Shown here piece after piece: positions 25,515-34,107 of a stretch of DNA of 64,000 bases. The notes below the pieces were generated by a model. That model saw only the letters and a program-made list of their open reading frames with translations, had not been told where the DNA came from and searched no databases. The position numbers and the translations under genes were made by a program. The first letter of the stretch is position 1. Each line of letters starts with the position of its first letter. Source of the DNA: Rhizobium sp. CF080 (GTDB lineage: Bacteria; Pseudomonadota; Alphaproteobacteria; Rhizobiales; Rhizobiaceae); the NCBI RefSeq assembly GCF_000282095.2, contig NZ_AKKC02000009.1:310001-374000 (forward strand), read 5' to 3'.

Positions 25515-26585
25515 TCAGCGGCGCAGAAGCGGAAGCAACTGATCGCCCTGCCGTTCGATCTCTCGGAGATAGGGCGTGTCGGAGAGCACGAAATGGGTGA
25601 TGCCAAGATCCTCATATTTGCGCAGCGAACGGGCGACGTCCTCGGCCGAGCCGACAAGCCAGGTCGTGCCGGCGCCGCCGCCGCCGAATTTTCCGGGCGC
25701 GGTGTAGAGGTTGTCGTCGAGAACATCGCCGCGCTCGTGCAGTTCGAGCAGTCGCCGCTGCCCGATGGCGACCGGCTTTCCATGGTCGTTCCAGTTGCCG
25801 CTCTTGCCCTTGGCCATCTCGGCGACCCTCGCCTCGGCATCGGCCCAGGCCTGTTCGGTCGTATCGCGGACAAGCGTGGTAATGCGCAAGCCGAATTCCA
25901 GCGGAGGAAGATCACGGTCGAGCTGCCGGCTCAACGTCTTGAGATTTTCGATCCTCTCGCGCACGCCGTCCAGAGGTTCGCCCCAGAAGAGCTGAACATC
26001 GGCCTCCGTCGCAGCCACCCGTTCGGCGGCCTCCGACGCGCCGCCGAAATAAAGCTTGGGGTGCTTGCGATCGCCGCGGACCTGGATGCGGGGCTCGATG
26101 GTAGACCCGGCCACCTGGAAATGATCGCCGGCACAGGTGACGTTTTCTTCGGTCCACAGCCTGCGAACGAGCCGCATGAATTCCTTGGTGCGGGCATAAC
26201 GGTGAGCCTGATCGCCCTCGCTATCGCCGTAGGCAGCCAGATTGTCCTGGCCGGAGACGATATTGACCCGCACGCGGCCGCCGCTGAGGTGGTCCAGCGT
26301 CGCTGCGGCGGAGGCGAAATTCGCCGGGCGCCAATAGCCCGGGCGGATCGCGATCAGTGGCTCGAACGTGGTGGTGCGGGCGACAAGGGCGGTCGCGATG
26401 GTGAACGTATCCGGCCGGCCCCAGCCGGTGCCGACGAGCGCGCCTTTCCAGCCATGCTGCTCCAGCGCCCTGGCGTGGCTGGTCAGCGTGTCCAGGCTGT
26501 TGTGGTTCTCGACGGCGGCGTCTCCGCGATGGCCGGCTTTGACGTCGTTCGGGATGTACCAGAGAAACTCGGAATTGCTGCTCAT
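25515..26585 (-). CDS. ssuD: FMNH2-dependent alkanesulfonate monooxygenase (SsuD-like)
   Basis: A 356-residue LLM-class flavin monooxygenase of the SsuD family, which releases sulfite from alkanesulfonates. Visible features include the N-terminal F-L-W-Y-I-P-N-D, R-P-G-Y-W-R-P-A-N-F-A-S-A, G-G-R-V-R-V-N-I-V-S-G and the family end D-T-P-Y-L-R-E-I-E-R. The ATG at 26585 is preferred to a GTG 15 bases upstream. It converges on the ssu operon and follows an SDR and an amidase on the same strand, forming a second arm of the organosulfur locus. Confidence 0.87.
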   Translation of the reverse strand: MSSNSEFLWYIPNDVKAGHRGDAAVENHNSLDTLTSHARALEQHGWKGALVGTGWGRPDTFTIATALVARTTTFEPLIAIRPGYWRPANFASAAATLDHLSGGRVRVNIVSGQDNLAAYGDSEGDQAHRYARTKEFMRLVRRLWTEENVTCAGDHFQVAGSTIEPRIQVRGDRKHPKLYFGGASEAAERVAATEADVQLFWGEPLDGVRERIENLKTLSRQLDRDLPPLEFGLRITTLVRDTTEQAWADAEARVAEMAKGKSGNWNDHGKPVAIGQRRLLELHERGDVLDDNLYTAPGKFGGGGAGTTWLVGSAEDVARSLRKYEDLGITHFVLSDTPYLREIERQGDQLLPLLRR

Positions 26586-26667
26586 GTGATCGGCCTGCAC
26601 TTATAAAGGTTGAAATGAGGGAATGGCGAAGAGGTGGCGAAAGCCGGTCGGGTCCGAGACGGAGCCA

Positions 26668-27444
26668 TCAGACGACGATCGGATTGAGGGCGCCATCCAT
26701 GCCGATCACCACGCCGGTGACATAACTTGCCTTCGACGAGCTCAGGAATGTTACCACGTTGGCGATTTCCTCAGGCGTTGCCATGCGGCCGAGGGGGATG
26801 CGCTGGACCATCTTTTCGAGCGCCGCCTGTTCGCTGATGCCGTGGAGAGCCGCTTCCGCCCGGAGACCTTCGGTCACCCGTTCGGTTTCGGTATTGCCGG
26901 GATTGATGCCGATGATCCGCAGGCCGCTGGCGGCATAGGCGTTTGCAAGGCCGACTGTCGCCAGCATCAGCGCCGCATTGGCAGCCCCGCCCGGAAGGTG
27001 GATCGGCGAGGCGACCTTGCCGCCGCCGCCGATGACGTTGACGATCACGCCCGTCCGGCGGGCAGCCATCCGTTTGACGACGGGGTCGATGACGTTGATG
27101 TAGGAGAAATACTTGGCGTCCATTGCGGAGCGCCAGTGTGCCGGACTGAGGTCCTGCGGCGGCGTGCGCCGTGCAGCGCCGGCGCAGTTGACGAGGATAT
27201 CGAGCGCCCCGACTTCGGCTTCGATCTTGTCGACGAGGGCAAGTGCCTCTTTTTCCGATGTCAGGTCGGCGGCAAAGCCGAGGGCGCCGGGAAGCTCAGC
27301 CAGGGCAGCATCGACATTCACTTTGGCGCGCGAACAGATGACGACCCGGGCTCCTTCGGACAGGAGAGATTGCGCACAGGCGAGGCCGATGCCTTTGGAG
27401 CCGCCGGTGATCAGTGCCGTCTTGCCGTTCAAATCGAGTTGCAT
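26668..27444 (-). CDS. SDR-family protein lacking the usual Tyr-x3-Lys catalytic pair
   Basis: A 258-residue Rossmann-fold protein. The cofactor motif T-G-G-S-K-G-I-G and the N-C-A-G motif are intact. Where a classical SDR has Y-x-x-x-K-A-A-L, this protein reads L-P-G-G-A-A-N-A-A-L, so both the catalytic Tyr and Lys are missing, and the upstream Ser position is in a G-G-G-G run. Some SDR subfamilies share this G-G-A-A-N feature, so it is likely a family trait. It may use different acid-base residues or be non-reductive. It lies between amidase and ssuD-like genes. Confidence 0.85.
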   Translation of the reverse strand: MQLDLNGKTALITGGSKGIGLACAQSLLSEGARVVICSRAKVNVDAALAELPGALGFAADLTSEKEALALVDKIEAEVGALDILVNCAGAARRTPPQDLSPAHWRSAMDAKYFSYINVIDPVVKRMAARRTGVIVNVIGGGGKVASPIHLPGGAANAALMLATVGLANAYAASGLRIIGINPGNTETERVTEGLRAEAALHGISEQAALEKMVQRIPLGRMATPEEIANVVTFLSSSKASYVTGVVIGMDGALNPIVV

Positions 27445-27670
27445 AGGTACGCCGCTTCCCTGAAAATACAGGCAAGAAGCTAGGTCTTCGGGGATTTCCG
27501 GACAAGCAATAGGCAACTGCCGTGATCCCGGTTACGGGGAAACGGTTCCTTAGTTAGCCCCGTGGAGAGACAACTCTTCTATGCGATGAGCCTGCGCGCA
27601 CTTTCGCGGCTTTGCCGGCAGGCGATGTCTGCCGGAAGATGATCCGGCGCCATTGCTCGCCCTGCCATTC

Positions 27671-29050
27671 CTACCCGCGAATGGTCTCCTCATATGCCAT
27701 CGCGGCCTGCAGCAGCGCTTCGTCACGGTTGGCATTGGCCGACAGAAGGAAGCCGACCGGCATGTCGGCATCGCCGGTGCCGCAGGGGATGGAGACGCCG
27801 CACCAGTCGAGGAAATTGCCGAAGCCGGTATTGCGCAGTGTCTTGCCGTTGGTGGCAAAGAACAGTTCGTCATCCTTTTCGAGCGGCGCGATCGGGGGTG
27901 CCACGTGCGCGACCGAGGGCATGGCGACAAACCGGTCGCCGACCAGGGCCTCGGTTTCGGCGATCATCCGGGCGCGGTTTTCGACGATGGCGATATAGTC
28001 CGGCAGGCTGGTCTTTTCGCCAAGGCGCGTGCGGGCCACCACCCGGTGGTCCATCTCGTCGGCATCCGGGCCTGCCAGTTTTTCCCGATGCAGGACGAAG
28101 GCTTCGGCGGTGACCATCGGACCGTATTTGACCATCAGCTTCGGGAGTTCGTCGAAGGTCGGGAAGGCGAGGCGGGTGATCTTGGCTCCCGCCTTGGCAA
28201 GCCGCTCGATCGCAGCTTCGAAGGCAGCCATGACGCCCGGCTCGGCGCCGTCGAGGACGATGTTGGTCGGGATGACGATATCGAGGGGTTGGGCCGGCCG
28301 GCGTTCCGTCGGCGGTGACGCGAGCCCGCGCATGGCCGCATCCACCCACACCGCGTCCTGCACCGTGCGGCAGAGGGGGCCGAGCGAATCGAGGCTGGTC
28401 GCCAGCGGATAGACGCCGTCCATGAGGTAGCGTCCGCGGGTCGCCTTGTAGCCGACGATGCCGTTGAAGCCGGCGGGAATACGGATCGAGCCGCCCGTAT
28501 CGGTGCCCATGGCGACCGGCACCAGACCTGCCGCGACCGCGACGCCGGAACCGGAGGAGGAGCCGCCGGGAATGCGGGGCGCATCCTTGCCATGGGGATT
28601 ATGGGGCGTGCCGTAATGCGGATTGATGCCGATGCCGGAAAAGGCGAATTCGCTCATATTGGTGCGACCGATGGCGATCATGCCGGCCTGTTTCAGCAGA
28701 TCGACGATCGCGGCGTCCCTGGTTGCGGGGGCGGCCTTCTTCAGCACTTTCGAGCCGGCGGTGGTCGGCAGGCCTTCGATGTCGAACAGGTCCTTCCAGG
28801 CGATCGGAATGCCGTCGAGCAGGCCAAGCGAGCGGCCTTCCTTGAGGCGCTTGGAGGCGGCATGGGCTTCCGCAACGGCGCGGTCTTCGAGCAGCGATAT
28901 GAACACGGCCCTGTCCGGATAGGCCTTGATGCCTGATAGCACCGATTCCGTCACCTCGATCGGGTCGATCTTGCCCATCTGGATGAGCGCGGAAAGCTCG
29001 GCGATCGACATCGCTCCAAAGGATTTCGTCACGGCAGTCATTCTCCTCAT
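27671..29050 (-). CDS. Amidase (amidase-signature family)
   Basis: A 459-residue amidase-signature hydrolase. The Ser-cisSer-Lys triad is visible as the Lys in I-A-W-K-D-L-F, the G-G-S-S-S-G-S-G motif and the T-D-T-G-G-S-I-R-I-P nucleophile block. Close to GatA length, but no gatB/gatC neighbours exist here, so it is a stand-alone amidase of unknown substrate. ATG at 29050 or 29041 are both possible starts. It heads the minus-strand series amidase-SDR-ssuD. Confidence 0.9.
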   Translation of the reverse strand: MRRMTAVTKSFGAMSIAELSALIQMGKIDPIEVTESVLSGIKAYPDRAVFISLLEDRAVAEAHAASKRLKEGRSLGLLDGIPIAWKDLFDIEGLPTTAGSKVLKKAAPATRDAAIVDLLKQAGMIAIGRTNMSEFAFSGIGINPHYGTPHNPHGKDAPRIPGGSSSGSGVAVAAGLVPVAMGTDTGGSIRIPAGFNGIVGYKATRGRYLMDGVYPLATSLDSLGPLCRTVQDAVWVDAAMRGLASPPTERRPAQPLDIVIPTNIVLDGAEPGVMAAFEAAIERLAKAGAKITRLAFPTFDELPKLMVKYGPMVTAEAFVLHREKLAGPDADEMDHRVVARTRLGEKTSLPDYIAIVENRARMIAETEALVGDRFVAMPSVAHVAPPIAPLEKDDELFFATNGKTLRNTGFGNFLDWCGVSIPCGTGDADMPVGFLLSANANRDEALLQAAMAYEETIRG

Positions 29051-29126
29051 TCCGTTACTGGCGGGTCACAGATGTATCGGATATTTTGGCGATGGGTAGA
29101 GGATTTATCGGCTCCGCTTGCGGCAT

Positions 29127-29152
29127 GGAACTTCCCGCATATCCGCGAAGTT
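29127..29152 (+). promoter_or_regulatory. Weak EcfG-like promoter candidate before the small lipoprotein
   Basis: GGAAC (29127-29131), 17 bp, then AGTT (29149-29152), 45 bp before the lipoprotein ATG. It departs from the CGTT consensus at the first base, so the support is only partial. Confidence 0.3.
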
Positions 29153-29197
29153 CAGTGAGTCCACCGCGTCAGCGGGACATCGGGAAGGATCAGCCCC

Positions 29198-29500
29198 ATG
29201 AGAAACATCATCGCCATCGCCGGTCTCGTGATCGCGCTTGCCGGCTGCAGCACGGACGGCGGCGGCACCACCGGAGCAATCGACATCGGGCCGGGCATCC
29301 GGCCGATCCCCGGCAGCATCACCTATGGCGGCCAGCCGCGCACCAAGCTCACCAAGGCGCCGATCGGCAGCGTCGTGCCGCACGAGTTCCGCAACGAACT
29401 CGGCCAGCGGGTCGAGGAAAACTACCTCATCCAGCCGGACCGCAGCCTCAAGCTGGTCAACCGGCGGATCTATCGCGATCCGTTCGGGATCGACGATTGA
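29198..29500 (+). CDS. Small putative lipoprotein (100 aa)
   Basis: Not assigned to a named family. The N-terminus is a short signal with lipobox L-A-G-C at residues ~14-17, so the mature protein should be lipid-anchored at Cys17. The mature part is Gly/Ile/Pro-rich at first, then basic, and ends R-D-P-F-G-I-D-D. It resembles small envelope lipoproteins of rhizobia. A GGAAGGA-like ribosome site lies just upstream. It converges on the glycerophosphodiester phosphodiesterase gene with a 6 bp gap. Confidence 0.7.
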   Translation: MRNIIAIAGLVIALAGCSTDGGGTTGAIDIGPGIRPIPGSITYGGQPRTKLTKAPIGSVVPHEFRNELGQRVEENYLIQPDRSLKLVNRRIYRDPFGIDD

Positions 29501-29506
29501 CCTGCT

Positions 29507-30361
29507 TCAGCTGCCGATCCGTGCCCAGGCGCGCTCGGTGGCGACCGGCTCGTCGGTGGTGACCTGATCCGGCTTTAGCGCCATCAGGGCCGCGAAGTTG
29601 CTCGCCTCGGCTTCGTCGAAACCGGCATCCGGGTTCTTGAGATTGAAGGTCCAGGCATCGACGAGCTTGCCGGCATCGTGGCAGAGGCCGATCAGGTCGA
29701 GTCCGTCCTTGGCGGCCTGCAGCACCAGTTGCCAGGCGAGATAGATCGTGTCCGGCTCGGTCGGGCCCGCGATATCTGCGCGCAGATCGGTTTCCACGGC
29801 CTTGAGGCCCCGGTGCCGATAGATCTCGACGAGCTTGTCGGTCGGATCGATGCCGCGCTTGAGGCCCGGCAGCCTTTGCCTGACGGCGACGATGAGATCG
29901 AGATCGGCGCCGCTGACGATGATCGAGGAGCCGGCGCCGGTGAAATGGTCGGCGAGATGGTCCATGCCGTGCGCGCCGATCACCGCAAGTTCGTCCTTCA
30001 TGTCGAACTGCAGCAGGGCATCCGGATGGGCGGTCCGAAGCATTGTCGCAAGATCCTCGCTGAGAATCGGCGGATGGCCGCCCTCCAGCAGCGTCAGGCT
30101 GCGGATAACTTCGGGCGGAGCCTCGCGGATGAGGCCATGGCCGGTGGTTTCGCCTTCAAGCTCCTCGTCGTGCAGGACGACGAAACCGCCATCGGCGCGG
30201 ACGCGCAGGTCGAGTTCGGTCGAGGCGCCGAGACGGAAACCCTCCGCAATGACGCCCGCCGAAAACAAGGGGTCTTTGAAGCTGCGGCGCAGGCGATGCC
30301 ACTTCAGCCGGGTGAAATGGCCCTGATGGGCGATACCGAGGCCTGAAAATTCTGAAGCCAT
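29507..30361 (-). CDS. Glycerophosphodiester phosphodiesterase family protein (variant HQG motif)
   Basis: A 284-residue TIM-barrel protein of the GDPD family, which hydrolyses glycerophosphodiesters to glycerol 3-phosphate and an alcohol. The metal and catalytic residues E-L-D-L and V-V-L-H-D-E are present with E-T-T-G-H-G following. The usual N-terminal H-R-G motif is A-H-Q-G here, replacing an active-site Arg by Gln, and the normal P-E-N-T segment is absent. Activity may be changed or lost. ATG at 30361 gives the usual short N-terminus. Confidence 0.85.
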   Translation of the reverse strand: MASEFSGLGIAHQGHFTRLKWHRLRRSFKDPLFSAGVIAEGFRLGASTELDLRVRADGGFVVLHDEELEGETTGHGLIREAPPEVIRSLTLLEGGHPPILSEDLATMLRTAHPDALLQFDMKDELAVIGAHGMDHLADHFTGAGSSIIVSGADLDLIVAVRQRLPGLKRGIDPTDKLVEIYRHRGLKAVETDLRADIAGPTEPDTIYLAWQLVLQAAKDGLDLIGLCHDAGKLVDAWTFNLKNPDAGFDEAEASNFAALMALKPDQVTTDEPVATERAWARIGS

Positions 30362-30565
30362 GAAATTCCGTCTCATGTGGATGGCGGCGATTCGATCGAT
30401 GCCAGACTATTGTTTTGGAGCGGCCTGCCATAGATCGATGACAGAAGTTTCGCGCCGAGCCTCAAAAGCGGAGATTGCCGCCCGTCAGGGAACGGCTTGT
30501 TATAGAGACTTGCCGGATAGTATTCCGAAAACGCATCTTGTCTCCTGTCACGAAAGGCAGATTCC

Positions 30566-30985
30566 ATGTCCTATGACGCGAATTGGGCGCCGCTTTCTCC
30601 CATCAGCACCGGCCTGCGCGGCCGTTGCCCGCGCTGCGGCCAGGGGCATCTGTTCAATGGGTTCCTGTCGATGCGGCCGGCTTGCGAGGTCTGCGGCCTT
30701 GATTATTCCTTCGCCGACCCGGGAGACGGTCCCGCCTTCTTCGTCATGTGCTTCGGCTGCATCCCGAGCATCGCGCTTGCCGTGTGGATCGAGACCAGCT
30801 TCCAGCCTCCGTTCTGGGTGCATCTCCTGATCTCGCTTCCCTTCCTGCTCCTCACGTGCCTTGCGCCGATGCGGCCGCTGAAGGGCTGGCTGGTGGCGAG
30901 CCAGTATTTCTACAAGGCGGGGCCAGGCAAGGTCGACAAGGACCAGGGCCCAACGCCCCCCGGCGACAGCCGGGACGGCGGCTGA
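30566..30985 (+). CDS. DUF983 family membrane protein
   Basis: A 139-residue DUF983 protein. A zinc-ribbon-like C-P-R-C-G ... C-E-V-C-G pair precedes D-P-G-D-G-P-A-F-F, then two membrane helices (about residues 60-105). Such proteins are common in alphaproteobacteria near cytochrome oxidase or envelope genes, and their function is unknown. The C-terminal tail is hydrophilic (Gly/Asp/Pro/Lys). Confidence 0.88.
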   Translation: MSYDANWAPLSPISTGLRGRCPRCGQGHLFNGFLSMRPACEVCGLDYSFADPGDGPAFFVMCFGCIPSIALAVWIETSFQPPFWVHLLISLPFLLLTCLAPMRPLKGWLVASQYFYKAGPGKVDKDQGPTPPGDSRDGG

Positions 30986-31084
30986 CCGGCACCAAAAAGT
31001 CCGGGTTCCGGAAAGGCTTTGCCCGCTGGCGAGGAACAATTTTCTCCCAGAACCATTCGGCAGGTGACAATTAAGGAGCCTGCA

Positions 31085-31333
31085 ATGTCCAATGCCGATG
31101 AAATCGAAATGGAAGTGCGCCGAAGGTCGCTCGCGGTCGAAGGTGTCATGCTCATGCTGATCGATGGTCTGGCCGCCCGCGGCACCATTTCGGTGGACGA
31201 GGCCGAAGACATGCTGCGGATCCTGTCGAAGAGCTCGGACACCTCTGCGGCAAGGGCTTCCAGTTCGCTCCGGATCGTCGGCCAGCTGAAACGCTTGCGC
31301 CGCGGCGATGGAGCCGTGACTCCCGGGGTGTGA
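31085..31333 (+). CDS. Small hypothetical protein (82 aa)
   Basis: An 82-residue soluble helical protein starting MSNADEIEMEVRRRS. No family is recognised. ATG at 31085 follows an A-A-G-G-A-G ribosome site. Upstream, GGAAC (31033-31037) followed after 16 bp by CATT is a poor EcfG-like match only. It lies between the DUF983 gene and a stress-type SDR gene. Confidence 0.6.
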   Translation: MSNADEIEMEVRRRSLAVEGVMLMLIDGLAARGTISVDEAEDMLRILSKSSDTSAARASSSLRIVGQLKRLRRGDGAVTPGV

Positions 31334-31412
31334 ATTCAAGCAAGTGCGATGCAACCACGGAAGGCGCGGTTCGACGCGCCTTCTCTTTTTTCGGTTATGC
31401 CTTTTTTGACCG

Positions 31413-31437
31413 GGAACATCTCCAGTCGGGGCCAGTT
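31413..31437 (+). promoter_or_regulatory. EcfG-like promoter candidate before the stress-type SDR
   Basis: GGAAC at 31413-31417, 16 bp, AGTT at 31434-31437, followed 41 bp later by the GTG start of the SDR gene. The -10 differs from CGTT in its first base only. Confidence 0.5.
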
Positions 31438-31478
31438 GGGGAGCTTCGTCAAGAACTTTCGAGAACAAGGAATTCTCC

Positions 31479-32336
31479 GTGGCTCAGTATCCCAGTCCGC
31501 CGTTTCCCGAACAGCAGCAGCCGATGCCGGGCTTTACCGGACGCATGGATCCGGTGCCGGATCATGGCGAGTTATCCTATCGCGGTTCCGGCCGGCTGGC
31601 CGGCAAGAGGGCGGTGATTACCGGTGGCGACAGCGGTATCGGCCGGGCTGTCGCGATCGCCTATGCGCGTGAGGGTGCCGATGTGCTGATTTCCTATCTC
31701 GACGAACACGAGGATGCCGAAGACACCAGGCGCGTTGTCGAAGAGGCCGGCCGCAAGGCGGTGCTGGTGCCGGGCGACATCAAGACCGCGGCGCATTGCC
31801 GGTCGATCATCGACAAGGCTGTCCAGGCGTTTGGCGGCATCGATATTCTCGTCAACAATGCCGCCCATCAGGCCACGTTTTCCGACATTGGAGACATCAG
31901 CGACGAGGAATGGGAGCTGACCTTCCAGGTCAATATCCATGCGATGTTCTATCTCACCAAGGCGGCGGTTCCCCACATGAAGCCGGGCAGTGCCATCATC
32001 AACACCGCCTCGATCAATTCCGACAGTCCGAACCCGACGCTGCTCGCCTATGCGACCACCAAGGGCGCGATCCAGAATTTCACGGCCGGCCTGGCTCAGC
32101 TGCTGGCCGAAAAGGGCATCCGCGCCAATACGGTCGCGCCGGGACCGATCTGGACGCCGCTGATCCCCTCCACCATGACGGAAGACCGGGTGAAGAATTT
32201 CGGCAAGCAGGTGCCGATGAAACGCCCGGGCCAGCCTGCCGAGCTCGCGACGGCCTATGTGATGCTCGCCGATCCGCTTTCCAGCTACGTTTCCGGCGCG
32301 ACGATCGCCGTCACCGGCGGCAAGCCGATCCTGTAG
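31479..32336 (+). CDS. SDR-family oxidoreductase, general-stress-protein-39-like
   Basis: A 285-residue SDR with a ~40-residue N-terminal extension (P-F-P-E-Q-Q-Q-P-M-P-G-F-T-G-R-M) typical of the YhdF/YghA-type stress dehydrogenases. The T-G-G-D-S-G-I-G cofactor motif is intact, Asp-Ile region and N-N-A-A follow, and the catalytic Ser and A-Y-A-T-T-K (Tyr/Lys) are present. Start is GTG at 31479. Substrate unknown; related proteins are annotated as general stress or glucose-1-dehydrogenase-like. A near-consensus EcfG promoter precedes it. Confidence 0.9.
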   Translation: MAQYPSPPFPEQQQPMPGFTGRMDPVPDHGELSYRGSGRLAGKRAVITGGDSGIGRAVAIAYAREGADVLISYLDEHEDAEDTRRVVEEAGRKAVLVPGDIKTAAHCRSIIDKAVQAFGGIDILVNNAAHQATFSDIGDISDEEWELTFQVNIHAMFYLTKAAVPHMKPGSAIINTASINSDSPNPTLLAYATTKGAIQNFTAGLAQLLAEKGIRANTVAPGPIWTPLIPSTMTEDRVKNFGKQVPMKRPGQPAELATAYVMLADPLSSYVSGATIAVTGGKPIL

Positions 32337-32361
32337 TTCTGCTCTCCTCCCGCGAAAACAG

Positions 32362-32391
32362 CGGCGGCGTGGCTCACGCCGCCGTTCCTGT
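32362..32391. terminator. Hairpin between convergent SDR and small gene
   Basis: A 10 bp perfect stem, CGGCGGCGTG and its complement, with a 3 nt loop (32362-32384). On the minus strand TTTT follows shortly after, and on the plus strand TTCC then TTT. It can serve both convergent genes. Confidence 0.7.
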
Positions 32392-32411
32392 TTGGCGAGA
32401 TGCCTCTTTTG

Positions 32412-32696
32412 TCAGGTGCGGCGGCCGACTTCCCGCGCCAGATCCTCGAAACAGCATTTCGTGCCCTGTTCGCTCGCCTCGTTGGCCAGAAGCAGGAGCC
32501 GGATCGGGAAGGCGATCGCCTTCTGGTGGGAAGTCGAGACGGCGAGGGGCTTGTCGTCGGCAAGCACCGTGCGTTCGGCCGCCTGCAGGGCGCCCTGGAT
32601 TTCTTCATGGGAGAGGACGCCTTTTTCAACCAGAAGCCGGTTGATCGCGGCAACGGCGAGATAGAGGCCTTCGAGCTGCGGATTGGCGGTGTTCAT
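32412..32696 (-). CDS. Small hypothetical protein (94 aa), coupled to ndh
   Basis: A 94-residue soluble helical protein (M-N-T-A-N-P-Q-L-E-G-L-Y-L-A-V). No family is named with confidence. Its ATG at 32696 overlaps the ndh stop (ATGA), so it is translationally coupled to the NADH dehydrogenase gene. It has a single Cys pair near the C-terminus (K-C-C-F-E). A regulatory or structural partner of Ndh is possible but is inference only. Confidence 0.65.
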   Translation of the reverse strand: MNTANPQLEGLYLAVAAINRLLVEKGVLSHEEIQGALQAAERTVLADDKPLAVSTSHQKAIAFPIRLLLLANEASEQGTKCCFEDLAREVGRRT

Positions 32697-34021
32697 GTCT
32701 CGGTCCTTTGCGTGGAAGACGGCACGGAGGTGGCGGCATTTTCGTCGATCAGCCGGGCGCCGCGCTGCTGGGTCAGGTAACGCCAGATCCATTGGACGCT
32801 GACGAGCAGGCGTTTTTCGAAATTGACCAGCAGGTAGACGTGGACGAGCGCCCAGAGGAACCAGGCGAGCCGGCCCTTCAGCGTCCACTTGCCGAAGTCG
32901 AAGATCGCCGCATCGCGGCCGATGACGGCGGTGTTGCCCCGATTGTGGAAGTGGAACGGCTCGGCCGGCTTGCCGTCAAGGAGTTTCGCCCGCAGCGCCT
33001 TGCCGAGGTACTGGCCCTGCTGCTTGGCGACCTGGGCTAGGGCCGGCAGCGGCTTGCCGTCCTCGGCAAGGCCCAGCGCCGTATCGCCGATCGCAAAAAT
33101 ATCCGGAAAGCCGGTGATGGAGAGGTCCGGTTCGACCGGAATGCGCCCGCCTGCCTTGCCTTCGATGCCGAGCCATCTGGCCGAGGGCGAGGCTTTGACG
33201 CCCGCACCCCAGATGACGCAGCTGGTGCGGAAACGCTGCGAGCCGGCGATGACCTCGTCCTTGGTGACAGATTCCACGGCCAGATTGGTCATCACCTCGA
33301 CGCCGGCCTTTTCCAGGGCCTTCATGGCATATTGGGTGAGGTTGTCGGGAAAGGTGGCGAGAATCTTCGGGCCGGCCTCGATGAGGATGACCCGCATGTG
33401 ATCCGGCTCCAGCTTGCGGAAGTCGCGGGCGATCATGAAATGACCGAGCTCGGCGATCGCGCCCGCCATTTCCACGCCGGTTGGACCGCCACCGATGATG
33501 ACGCTGGTGAGGAGCGCCTTTTTCTCCTCCGGATCGTGGGAAAGCTCGGCCTTCTCGAAGGCGAGCAGCAGGCGCTGGCGGATCAGCCGTGCCTCGTGAA
33601 TGGTCTTCAGCCCCGGAGCCCAGGCGCGCCAGTCGTCGTGGCCGAAATAGTTGTAATCCGAGCCGGTGGCGATGACGAGGCGGTCGTAGGGGACGGTGGA
33701 GCCGTTATCGAGCGTCACGGTTTTGCCCACCGCGTCGACGCCGGTGACTTCCGCCAGCATCACGTTGATGTTCTTGAAGCGCCCGAGCGTGCGGCGGATC
33801 GGCTCCGATATGTCGGCGGGAGACAGCGCGGCGGTCGCGACCTGATAGAGAAGCGGCTGGAAGAGATTGTGGTTGCGCCGGTCGATGACCGTCACGTCGA
33901 TGGCGCTGTTGCCGAGCGCGCCGGCAGTCGCAAGCCCGCCGAAACCGGCGCCGACGATGACGATGTGTGGTGGTTTGGTTTCGCCGCCCGCCATGCCGTT
34001 CTGAGAATTCTCACCCGCCAT
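32693..34021 (-). CDS. ndh: Type II NADH:quinone dehydrogenase-like flavoprotein
   Basis: A 442-residue NAD(P)/FAD oxidoreductase of the NDH-2 family. Two Rossmann dinucleotide motifs appear: I-V-G-A-G-F-G-G-L (FAD) near residue 20 and V-I-I-G-G-G-P-T-G-V-E-M (NADH) near 170. The quinone-site region A-Q-V-A-K-Q-Q-G lies later and a C-terminal hydrophobic segment F-L-W-A-L-V-H-V-Y-L-L-V may bind the membrane. It transfers electrons from NADH to quinone without pumping protons. A candidate EcfG promoter is upstream on the minus strand. Confidence 0.9.
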   Translation of the reverse strand: MAGENSQNGMAGGETKPPHIVIVGAGFGGLATAGALGNSAIDVTVIDRRNHNLFQPLLYQVATAALSPADISEPIRRTLGRFKNINVMLAEVTGVDAVGKTVTLDNGSTVPYDRLVIATGSDYNYFGHDDWRAWAPGLKTIHEARLIRQRLLLAFEKAELSHDPEEKKALLTSVIIGGGPTGVEMAGAIAELGHFMIARDFRKLEPDHMRVILIEAGPKILATFPDNLTQYAMKALEKAGVEVMTNLAVESVTKDEVIAGSQRFRTSCVIWGAGVKASPSARWLGIEGKAGGRIPVEPDLSITGFPDIFAIGDTALGLAEDGKPLPALAQVAKQQGQYLGKALRAKLLDGKPAEPFHFHNRGNTAVIGRDAAIFDFGKWTLKGRLAWFLWALVHVYLLVNFEKRLLVSVQWIWRYLTQQRGARLIDENAATSVPSSTQRTET

Positions 34022-34068
34022 TATGTCCCACCCTGTTGGCGGAGCAGAACTCCGCTGGACGCTCGTTC

Positions 34069-34093
34069 AACACACGCCAGGCCTGTTTGTTCC
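34069..34093 (-). promoter_or_regulatory. EcfG-like promoter candidate upstream of ndh
   Basis: Read on the minus strand: GGAAC (34093-34089), 16 bp, TGTT (34072-34069), 47 bp before the ndh start. It shares a palindromic GTTCCGG/CCGGAAC element with the divergent plus-strand promoter of the first microprotein gene. Confidence 0.45.
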
Positions 34094-34107
34094 GGGCATG
34101 TTTCACC

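Noticed and set aside
27615-27642. CCGGCAG ... CTGCCGG hairpin beyond the amidase stop
   Set aside because: A short stem without a T-run on either strand, in a gap that otherwise shows nothing.
31033-31057. GGAAC-N16-CATT upstream of the 82-residue gene
   Set aside because: The -10 lacks the conserved G-T-T, so it is too weak to be listed as an EcfG promoter.
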